A stretch of DNA of 64,000 nt from CAXBNB01 sp040151475 (lineage in GTDB: Bacteria > Bacteroidota > Bacteroidia > Cytophagales > Cyclobacteriaceae), in NCBI RefSeq assembly GCF_040151475.1, contig NZ_JBDKWG010000147.1, positions 62,001-126,000 on the forward strand. The letters are read 5' to 3'. Every line of letters starts with the position of its first letter. Position 1 is the stretch's first letter. Both the position numbers and the translations under genes were made by a program. Under the pieces are notes generated by a model, which saw only the letters and a program-made list of their open reading frames with translations, was not told the DNA's origin and searched no databases. Shown here piece after piece: positions 28,801 to 40,800 of the stretch.

Positions 28801-31800
28801 GGTCGGATTAATCAAAGTCAACTCCTTAGGAGGAGATATTATTTCAAATGTTCCAGAACTTTCTCCTACAACCGTACCATCTTCCGTCCTCAACCTTATC
28901 TTATAATTGTCTCCGGAAACCTGAGCAGCACTTGTTGTCCAAGCAAAACTACCATTGAACCCTGAAATAGTATTGGAAACTAAAAATGTCCAACTCGAAC
29001 CATTATTGGCGGAATACTCCAATACTAAAGTAGGATCACCCGTAAAATCAGAAGTACTGAATCCAATATTTATCTGGTTTCCCTGCTCGAAAGTACTGCC
29101 TCCCTCAGGAGAAGTGACTACAATAGAAGGACTACCGGGAGGCATGATATTGAATGAAGCACCAACACTTACAAATAAATTTTTGTTAGCGTCACCCAAT
29201 CCAAAATCACTTTCTACAGGTAATTGCGTATTGAACGATGAGACAGATGCCCCGGCAGAAATATCAGCGGTAAGCCAATAATATACGCTGGCATCTCTAT
29301 CAATATTCTGATCAAATTCGAAACCAACATTATTTTCAGCAACATTTCCGTAATCTACACCAGCACCTATCTGAGTTGCCGTACTGAAGTTGTTGACACT
29401 ATTGCTAAACAATTTAAATCCCCCTGTTTCAAAATCTGAAGCAATAGAATTTCCCTGAAACCGGAAAATTATTCCTGCTACTTCCGCATTAGCCGCAGTA
29501 ACATCAAACCTTAACTGACCTATGATATTGGCACTACTTCCTGCTATCAGGCTCTTACCCGATACAGGTAATGTTGCTATATTAACTGTTGGGTCAGGAA
29601 TGATTACTTCGAAACTTGAAGCACTTTCTGATGAGGTAGTATTATTTTCCGTCCTTACCCTAATCCTGTAATTTGATCCCGGAGTAAAATTAAATTCATC
29701 AACAAACCAGTTGTATGTCCCATTCAACAATGCGGAAGCATTGCTTACCAGAGCATTCCAATTACTACCAGCATCTGTGGAATACTCTATAATAATCATT
29801 TCATTTCCTTCGAAATTAGAAGTAGTCCATCTAATCGGAAAATCGGCATTTTGTACCACCTGCTCTCCACCAACAGGAGAAATTAAAGTTATTTGCTGAT
29901 CTGTAGGCTCCTGTATCGTATATGTAGCACCCTGAATCGTTTGTAAATTCTTAATGGCTATTTCAAATCCAAAATCACCCGTAAGTGGATTGGCAATGTT
30001 AAAGTTAGAGTTTTTAGCTAATGCATCAATATCGACCGTAAGCCAGAAGAATCTCGTGCTTCCTGCAACAATGGTTTCATTAAGAGAAAATCCGATTTTA
30101 TCAGTACCAACATTTCCATAGCTGGCAGTTCCGATCTGTGTAGCCGTAGAAAAATCGTTAGTGCTACTTTCATATAATTTAAAGCCATCGGGTGCAAACT
30201 CAGCGACAGTAGCATTGCCTTGTAAGGTAAAAGCTACATCGATCGGAGTGGCATCAGAAACTGCAACATCATAACTGTATTGATATATAATCTGATTAGA
30301 AACACCTACCGTAATACTCGTTCCCGTAGAGGGAAGGGTAGAAATAGTGACTACAGGATCACCAGGTATTATTTCAAATGTCGTTTCGCTAACAGATAAT
30401 AAGATATTGGCGTCATTTCTAACAGCAATCAGATTTTCTGATCCCACAGGATAAATATCTGAATCTAAAAATAATGTAAAAGCTCCACTCAAACCTGCCA
30501 CCGTACCTGAACCAATTTCAGTCCAACTAACACCACCATCAGAAGAATAATCGATAGCTATAATCTCTGACTCATCCAGGTTATCAGTAGTAAATGAGAT
30601 GTTTAAAGCAGTATTTTGTTGAAATTGTCCTCCACCATTTGGTGCCAATAAAGTCAGGGCAGGAAGAAGTCCGGTTCCATGAATATTGAAATTATAAGGA
30701 TTTTCATCCACATCATTATTAAAAATCAAAACCTCTGACACACGCAATCCTTCTGCCAGAGCCGTGAACTGAACTGAAAAAGTAGTGCTCTCACCTGCAA
30801 GTACTACTTGATCCGGTTGAGCAACAACCACAAAATCGGTATCTCCCGAAACACTTACCGCATCAGTACCCAGTATCAAATCACCAGTTCCGATATTATT
30901 GATAGTAAATGTTTTTGTTACGGGACTTGCAGACACCAGTAGGTCTCCAAAGCCGGTATCATCAAATGTGGAAGGAGTATTGTCACCATCCACAATCTCT
31001 ATATCAAGGCCTGTGATTTCAATTTCAGGGTTCGCAGTGACAACATTAAAGGCATCAGGTTGATTGCCGTCCGCTTGTAAATTACCAACCTGATCAAGTC
31101 CTGAGGTTACATCTATATCTATCAAACCTATAGCTACATTTGCATCGGATACATTAAATGTAGCTGTATAGGTATCATTCGGTAAACTCCCATTTGTAAA
31201 AATCCCACTAGCAAAAGTCAAAGTAGAACTTAAATCCGGAGTAAAACTGATCTCCGGGGTATTGATGCCTATGTCCATCGATTCATTATAAACGATTACA
31301 ACGGAAAAATTACCTGCTCCAACATCTGCATCTGTTATGTTAAACAATGACGGTGTGATAGAAATAACATTAGGAACCGTAACATCCTTAACTACAGTAC
31401 CTGTTGCTGGTAAACCAGCGTTCGAAAATTCATCTTTTAAGATGACACTGACTAAAAGCTCACCGTCAGACAATGCACTAACATCGACATTGCTCACTAT
31501 TTGGGGATCATCACTAATGGTTCCAATCCCAGTCACTTTCAATGTATTATCATCAGCACTACTGCTAATTTCGTATTCATAGTCTGCTCCCAATTCTCCA
31601 CTATTAATTTCAAAATTCAACAGTGCCTGAGCAAGATTTACCACAGGGTTGTTGATTGTAACACTGTATCCGGAAGGGACTTGTGAAATGGTAAATGAAG
31701 AACTTGCCTGTAATGTCCCCATTATATTAAAAGATCCATCCAATCCGAGATTTTCTTCCGGAATAGGCTCATCAAGTCCAAAAGTATTTCCTATTGTGGC

Positions 31801-34800
31801 TCCTGAAGCAATATCTGCCGTGATGTACCAATAAACAGTTTCATTCGTGTAGGTATCTTCAAATAAAAGTCCAACCATACCATCAGGGATTTCAGGATCT
31901 CCTGAAAAGAACCCATTGGAATCTATATATGTTGCTGATCCAAAATCATTGACTCCTATCGAATAATAAAAATTGAACTGATCAAAGTCTGTTTCAGAAT
32001 AGGTTCCATCAGGAGTGAAAATCATACCGAAAAAATTGGCAGTTCCCCCTGAAACTTCCATACTCACTGTATAAATCAAATTGTCGATAGTGCCAGGAAT
32101 CAAAGGAATAACCGATGTGGACTCAGTGGTAAAAGTTAAATCTACTGGTGGATCTGCTGTAATAAAATTATCAGAAATTATTGAAGACAAATTTCCGACA
32201 GCATCTTCTGCGGCCCAATACACATAGTAATTGGTGGAAGCACTCAGCCCAGTAATTTGGTAAGTGTCCCCTGTAAATCCTGTAATGGCATAATTTGCCG
32301 CTGAGATTGCAGGAGAACCCAATTCGTCCTGCCCATCTAAAATTTGCTGAAAGCTTGGGGGATCCACGGACTGAGTCAGTACATAATACAATGTACTGGT
32401 CTCATCTACTTCAATGTATATATCTGCTAAATTTTCTGTTATAGTGTACAAGGATAGGTTAGAAACTATTGGAGCTTTTTTATCATTTAAGGTAACTGAA
32501 TTATTTGACTGACCTAAATCCATGCTATTGCCTGCTCCATCATAAATTGGCTCATTCGGCTCAACAGTAATCGTTTCTGTTCCATCAGGAACCCCTGTGA
32601 TATCCAATGAAATTTCTACCTGAGATTCAGATATAACATTAATTGATGAGGTGCTGACGGTGGCAACCCCACCAGACTGGTTTAAAATAAAATTGTCCAA
32701 AATCACATCAGCTAAGCCATCTATATCTGAGAAAATACCTTCATCAAAATTTATGGCCAATGTTAAATTATCTCCGGATAGAGATGTTGAACTTATAGTA
32801 GGGGCGGTTTGATCAAAATACACAAATGTACCATCAGTAACTGTAGTCACCTGAGTACCTACATTACCTACTAAATCCTCAAAATCTATAGTAAAAGTGT
32901 ATAATCCTTCAGTATCGGTTTCTGTTGGAGCATAGCGTATGTTCCAGTTAAGCGGGCCACCAGTAATTCCAGGGATAGTATTGGTGACAGGCTCTCCTCC
33001 CGAAAAGACAGATGTAGTTACATTGGTTATGTCTTCGTTCGAAGTAAATGCTATGTCAACAACATCTGCTGGATGGGCATAAGATGGATTTCCTGAAGGA
33101 TCTAAGCCGATAGACACGGAGCTTAAAGTTGGCACTGACAAATCCTTTTCCACAGTGGCAGTGGCTGCCATTCCGGCATTTTCAGCCACATCTGTCAAAA
33201 CAACACTAACCGTTAAAGTACCATCCTGCAAAGTGCTTATATTAACCCCATTGATATCTTCAGGGCTACCTGAAATTGTCCCGTTTCCGTTTATCTCTAA
33301 GGTATTGCCGTCCGCATCGCTACTTATTGTGTAATCGTAATCAGCACCAATTTCACCTCCATTTATTTCAAAAGTCAATGTTGGATCAGCAATATTCACA
33401 TAAGCATTATTAATTGACACGCTATAACCAGTTGGCGGCTCGGTATCCGCAAATGGAACAGAGAAAACAGAAGTACCTTCACCAGGAGTAGTAACAGTTG
33501 CCGTATAGGTGCCAGCAGGATCAAATGGGCCGGGGGAAATTGACCAGGCATTGGAAGTAATCGTGGTTTCCCCCACAAACGTAGCTCCCTGGTCGCTATC
33601 ACAGTCATCATCGGACTGATACACATAGATGACAGCACCATCGGCCAGGCCGGAAGTAGTCCCACTGATTACACTCGCACTAAGGTTGTCAATAGTTGGG
33701 AGTGCAAGATCAGGCGTTCCGTTAAAGCCGATACCGCCATCGGTATTACAGAAAATTTCATTACCCAGGATTTGTATGCCAGCAAGGCTGGTGGCATTAT
33801 AAAACACAGCATATTCACCATTTCCCGCAATTATGTTCTCTTCCCCTGCACCCGTACCACCTATCTGCACATTGGTTGTGCTTGCCGTCATGTGAATACC
33901 GTTTTGCTCGTTCGGGGCTATCGTCGTTCCATCTGCCAACACACCAATGTTATTTCCCTGTATTAATATGTTGGAGGAAGAGCTTGTGATTTCAATACCA
34001 TGGCCAATTGTGGACTGCCCGTTGTTGGCAATGATATTATCCAATATCATGATCCGCTGATCGGTAGAGTTGGCACCCACCGCCCCTTGCAGAAATATAC
34101 CCGAATCAATATTTCTGGGGTTTCCTGTCCCTGTGACCGTACCATCGACAAACACACCAATTTTGTTGTTTTGAATGATTACGTCTGTTGTACCTGCCAG
34201 AATAGAGATGGCATCTGAGGAGTGGGCAAATACGTTCCCTGATATTGTATTTCCCGCTCCACCACCGCCGGCAAATGTCAGCGCATTAGGGCCGGTGCTG
34301 GCAACAGACTGTCCGTCGGCAAATACCCCAAAATAGTTATCCAGAATGTCAATCCCTGTGGGATCAGTCGTTTGAATATTGACCCCACCGGATGCAGGCA
34401 TCACATTGTTTTGGATAGTGACCGAAACAGCACCAGCGTCAAGTTGTATATTGCCATTGCTGAATGCGCCATTTAATTCCGAATTCCCATCTTCAGAAGT
34501 TCCAAAATAATTATTGTCAATGGTGATAGCGGACACATCGCTGGCCAGTGAAATAGCCGTGGAAGATGCACCAAAGAAGTTTCTTTGGCCTGTATCTGTT
34601 CCTCCAATAGTCACATTGGTACTACTGGTCGCCACACGGATACCATCAGTTGTTTCAATAAAATCATTCCCAGAATCATCTATGCCAAACTTGTTACCAT
34701 ATATGTCAATATCATCGGAAGAACTGGCTACCAATATCACATAATTATTGACACCAGCGATCTGATTTCCTTCACCATTAGTATAGTCACCACCTATCTG

Positions 34801-37800
34801 CACACCGTAAGAGCCAGAGAGTGCAATACCATAATCCTGGGCATTGGAGCCGGAGCGGTCCGATCCATCGGGGTTTGTTCCTATGCGGTTGCCCTGGATG
34901 GTTCCTCCACTTGCCCCTACCATGTAAATCCCACTGTTTGAATTGTGATAGATAATGTTTCCTTTTTCCGGCGCACCAATAATTACGTCGTTACCTGTTA
35001 CCTTAATTGCAGCAGTCTGGCTGTCCGTATTGCCATCATCAAAATTGGTAAGGGCAAGGCCGTAGATTTCAACATCATCGGCTGTTATGATCAATCCACT
35101 TTGATCAGCCGCTGAAGGAGTAGAACCATCTATCACCACCATGTTGGCTTCATCACCGAAGGCCCAATCGTGCTGGGTCGTGCCGTCTATGATCATGGTA
35201 GATGTAATGTCAGGCAAGTCGGTAACAAGGTTTATCACATTTCCTGTTCCGGGGATGTCGAAGGTGATCGTCTCACCAGAGCTGGCATTTGCGTTAATTA
35301 TGGCTTGACGAAGTGAACCCATTCCCGAATCGTTGGTATTTATAACCACATATGGCTCAAAAGCAGCAGCCGATGTAATCCAACTTGAATTTGTTGGATC
35401 TGGAAAATTAGTTAGGGTTCCATGATTGCCACCCGTTGTACTATGATCAGGCAATATAGTTCCTGTAGATTGGTCAAAATTATAATAGGCTACAAGATTA
35501 GGTTCAAGGCTGGCAAATATTGAACTATTCATAGATGCGTTTATTTGGGCGGCAGAGCGAGCTTCTGACCAGATTCGGATTTCATCCAGTTGGCCATCCA
35601 TAAATGCTTCTAAGGTTGGGCCAGTTGATTCGGAGACTCCAATCTTTAAATCGGCTTCATTACTGGTATAAAATGGATCGCTCGCTACAGCAGTAGTTCC
35701 CAAAGACAAACCATTTACAAACACTTCTAATTTAGTGCCGTCATATACTCCGGCAAAATGTACCCACTCGCCTATCTGTAGAGTGTAGTCGGGCGTAAAC
35801 AGGTAGGGGGTTCCTCCATCGTCAACATGGGCCAAATACACTTTGAAAGTACCGGCTTCATTAAAGTAACCAAAAATATACCCGTTTGGCTGTGTATCTA
35901 TCTGTCCTTTTTGAAGGAATATAAAACCAGCGTCCGTCTCCGGTTGGGTATTTATTTTTGCCCAGGTTTCAAATGTATAATGTGTGACCTCAAGGCTAAG
36001 GTCAGAAGCTACTCTCACATAATCATCTTCCCCGTCAAACGTAAGCGCATTGCCTGGATGGGTGTAGGTTGAAGCATAGCTCACATTACTAGGCAAACTT
36101 GATCCTGACGTGTTCTTGGATCTTACCCGATATACATAGGATTTATCCGCTTCTACTGTATTGTCGAATACTTCGCTAGGATTAGCCCCTACCGTAAAAA
36201 CAGTACTGAAACCAGGGCCTCCCACTTCATTGCGTTCTATTTCAAAACCAGACTCATCATTTGAGTTATCAGTCCAGGTTAAGACCACAACATTCCCAAA
36301 GGCAGCAGCTACCAAATCAGTAGGTGCGTCAGGTGCTGCGCCTGAGTCCATCGCCCCGGAGCTTGTCCAGTTGGAAGAGCTTCCGGTCAATGCAAAATTC
36401 ATTAAGATCCCGTCATTTTGATTATGGCTTCTGTCAGGTAAAATGTCTATGGCAGGACTTGAATTGTCACCGTCAGCCACACCCTGATCGAATTTATAGT
36501 AAGCCACCAGGTTTGATTCCCCTCCGGAAAGGCTTGAGAACATATTGTTTTGAATTTCACTTTCGGATCGAACATCCGACCAAATACGAACTTCATCAAT
36601 ACCACCTGGCCAAAACTGCGTTACGCCATTAAAATAACGTCCGATCTGAACAGGATTAGAATTATTTTGCCTTGACCCGGAAAAAGTAGAAGAACCGCTT
36701 AACTCACCATTAATATATAACAATATACTAGTCCCATCTACTACTGCCGCCAAATGTGTCCAAGTAGCGAGTTCAATGTCTTGGTCTGTTGTATTGTTTC
36801 CATCTACTGCGGAAATCCCTGTTCCATTTCCTAAAAAGAAATTGACATTACCATTGATTGTACCCTGCACCTGCAAATTGAATTCGGCCGAATTGTTGTC
36901 TGTACCTGCCTTAGTCAAAATGGGTTGGTAATCGGAAAAATCATTAAGATTGACCCATGCTTCGAGTGTGAAATCGCCAGTAAATAAGTCATCCTCAAAC
37001 AGCTCCACATAGTCATCTGTTCCATCAAAATCCAGCGCATTGTGAGGTGGGGCGAAAGTAGTAGCAAATTTTTCATTTGTGTAACCCGAATAGCCCTGTT
37101 CATTGATTGCTCTCACCCGATACCAGTAGCCTGTTTCGGAAGTAACATTAGTGTCACTGTAACTTGGGATGTCAGCCACTACAGTAGCTAGTTCTGTATA
37201 GCTAGCCCCTCCGTCTGAAGAGCGTTCTATTTTAAAAGCTGTTTCGTTAAATGAATGGTCTGTCCAGCCGATTTCAATTTCGGCATTGGAAACTTCGAGT
37301 GTGAATAAGCCGGAAGGTGAGGCCGGAGCGAACTCCTGCAAAGCTCCGGAGGCCACCCAAGCTACATTCGGGTCTGCAAATCCAGTGAGTGCCCCATCAT
37401 TTCCAGATGAAATATCAGTGAGAAAAACCCCTGAAACTTCGTTGAATTGATAATAATCAACCAGGCCACTCTCATTGCCAACTAGTGTTGAAAAAATGTC
37501 ATTCTGAATTTCGGATTGAGACCTGTCTATATTCCATACCCTCACTTCATCAATGAAGCCATCAAAGAAATCATCAGTGCCAAAACCGTCTATGTAGCTA
37601 GCACCAATTCTATCATAAGCAATATCCGTACGATAAACAGTACTGATTCCAACGGCATCCAGTACGCCATCTACATATATTTTCATTTCACGGGTGCTTT
37701 GGTTGTGTGTAACTGCTACATGATGCCAGTTTCCATCATTAACCAACTTAGTTCCATCAAGTATATCAAAATCGAGTGCTGAACCTGTCCAGTGAGTGTA

Positions 37801-40800
37801 ACGAACTACTCCACCGTGAACGCCAAAAGCTCCTCTAATATTATTATGATGATCCCCAATGATAGCCATCGCCGGGTTACCCACGTATGAGTTGGTAACA
37901 TTGACGGACGTTGTACTGACCCATGCCTCATAGGTAAGTCCTGTACTCAAGGTATTTCTGGTTAGGGCAATAAAATCTGTTGTCCCATTGAAGATAATCG
38001 CATTGCCCGCATCCGTTTGGATAGAAGCCCCATCAAACTCCAAAGCACCCATATCCACAGTACCGCCTTGCACCCTCGTGTTTCCCGCAAAATCAAAGGG
38101 TATGCCCTCACTGGTATCAGCATCCCCGTCCAGGTCGGCTGCATCGGCAGGAATTACAGAATTGTCGCCACCGTTTATTGCTCCAGAACCGCTTTGAAGG
38201 CTAAAATCAAATTCGTTTACATCCGTGAAAAGTGGGTCGGCAGATGAGCCATTCATGCCTATCGCACCAGTAGAGATGAGGTTATAATCCATGACTGCAT
38301 CTGCATGCAAGCCCGATTCCATGTCAACTTCAGCACTCAAGCCAGCTTCATTTCCCCAAATAATGTTGTTCTTGATTGTGCCCTTGCTGGAACTGTCTAT
38401 GTACATACCACCTGCCTTGGTTCCGGCATTATTCCCATAAATCGTATTGTTGACGATAAGGGCATCTGCATTTGTGCCTCCAAAGTGTATGCCGCCTCCC
38501 GTATTGCTGGCCGAGTTAAGAATAATAATATTGTTCGCTATTACTGTACCCGGAAGCACAATCCCTGTATGTATACCCGCACCGTTATTCGCTTGGTTGG
38601 CATAGATGAGGTTGTTAAAAATTTGTGTGGTACCTGTTGCCAACTTGATAGCACCACCGTTCGAATCGCTCACATTTTCATAAATCTCACAATTGCTGAT
38701 GATAGCTGACTGATTTGATGTGTTGATTCCCGCACCGTTCAGCGATACTGAATTATACCTGATCACGCAATTGTTAATAGTCATGCCCGATAAATTCAAC
38801 TTGATACCGCCACCAATATTATCGCTACCTGAACCGTTCGCATTTCCACTTTGTATAGTGAAACCATCTAAAACAGCATCGCTGGTGCCTGAATTAGCCA
38901 CGATGATATGGTATAAGTTGTCTGCCCTGCTTGGTTCACTGGAATCTATATTGTCAGGATCATCGTCTTCATTGATATCACCGCTAAGAATAGTGGCATT
39001 TGCTTTTGGATCCCTTTGGTTTAGAAGTGTTTCCCCACCAGCAAAGCCACCATAGAGTTTAATGTCCCCTTCTATGACAAATGAAGCAGAGCGATCATAA
39101 TCCGTGGGTATATATGTTCCTGCCGCTACCCATACTTCAACCCCTGTTCCGGCAATGGCCAACGCAACTTCCAAGTCATTAAATGCATTGCTCCAGGATG
39201 TGCCGTCGGATGCCCCCCCAGCGTTTTCATCTACATATAAAGTCGTGCTGTTGACAGTGGCCAATTCGCCAATTGTGTAATATCCATCAACCAGGTTTAG
39301 TAGGTTACCTGAAAAGGAAACAGTATTGTCAACTACTTCAGCCCCAACCCCCGCCAATTGAAATTGACTGGATTGATCAGGCCTGTATAAAAGGCCATAC
39401 TTAGCACCAGATGTGACTAAACCAAGTTCGTCAAAGTCAAAAGTCATTGTGGCCACCCCACCGTTATCATTTACATCGGTAATCGTCACGTGCCATTCCC
39501 TTTCCCAACGGCTGTCAATCACATTTGTATTGACAAAAGAAGTTACAGTTCCGTTAGTGGATAAGGATTGTGAAACGAATACAATTTCATCACCACTGTC
39601 CTGAAGAAAATTTATGTCGCTTACGGTCAATCCAGCATTGGATGCAGTGGAAACCGTTCCACCAGCTTGTTGGGTTATTAGTGCATAGCCCGGGTCATAG
39701 TCTCCTGTTTCGGCCACCCAGTTGGAACTTGTGCCAGAAAGTGCAAATCCTGATAAAGTACCATCATTGCCATTTCCTGTTATGTCCGGTAAAGTTGTCA
39801 ATCCTGTATTTGTGCCACCAGGGATTCCAACATTGAAATCGTAAGAGGCCACAAGACCAGTAGCGGAAGTAAGGACCTTGCCCATATTGTTGATGATTTC
39901 TGCCTGAGCACGGGCTACATTCCAGATGCGGACTTCATCCATTTGCCCATCAAAATAAGCTGACGCACCATTAAATGAGCCAATTCTGACATCTGCCGTA
40001 TTGCTTGGATTATTAGTTGTAGAACCTGTTACTTCCACTATTCCGTCCACATAAACAATCATATCTGTACCGTCTCTGACGGCTGCTACATGATGCCATT
40101 CCCCATCGGCATAACCGTTCGAGCCGACAATATTAACATTGCCAATTTGGAAATTGACATTGCCGGTATTCCACGTCATCTGGTATCCTGTTGATCCCCA
40201 TTTTGATATTATCCTTTGGTTCGCAGTGCTGGTAGAACTAAACCATGCTTCTAGGGTAAAATCATCTGTATCTGAGAAATCCAGCGTTGCATCGTGAGGG
40301 ATCGTTACAAAATCATCGCTTCCATCGAAATCAAGAACATTCTCAAAATTTCCTTCGAAGGTCCCCATGTCAACATTGGATCCTGCAATCCGTTCATTAC
40401 CTGCCAAATCGGTGGTTATACCACTTGGAATTAGTGCATTATCCCCGCTATTTATTGCCAATGACCCGTACCGCAAATGAAGATCCCCGGTAATTTGTCC
40501 CGGGATAGCGTCACTAACAAATTGAGGATCTATAGGGATGCCTGAGGTTCCCACGTAACTATTTGAAGCATTAGGGGAACCTGAAGTCACTGACGATCCT
40601 GAATTGTTACCGACCAACGAGTAACTAACTGTATAACCTGAAACCCCTCCAAGATCAGAGCCGGATGATGCTGTGTTTCCGGCAATAATTGAGTTGTATA
40701 TAAATGAATCATCCACATAACCACTTCCGCCAAAATTCTCCCCATAAATACCTCCACCGTTTCCGGTTGTAGAGTTTCCCGTTATGGTTGAATTGTAGAT

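Noticed and set aside
25440..30660. Possible CRISPR-like or DNA-level tandem repeat array
   Set aside because: The repetition is at protein level in a coding frame, with diverged DNA and no constant short repeat and spacer pattern.
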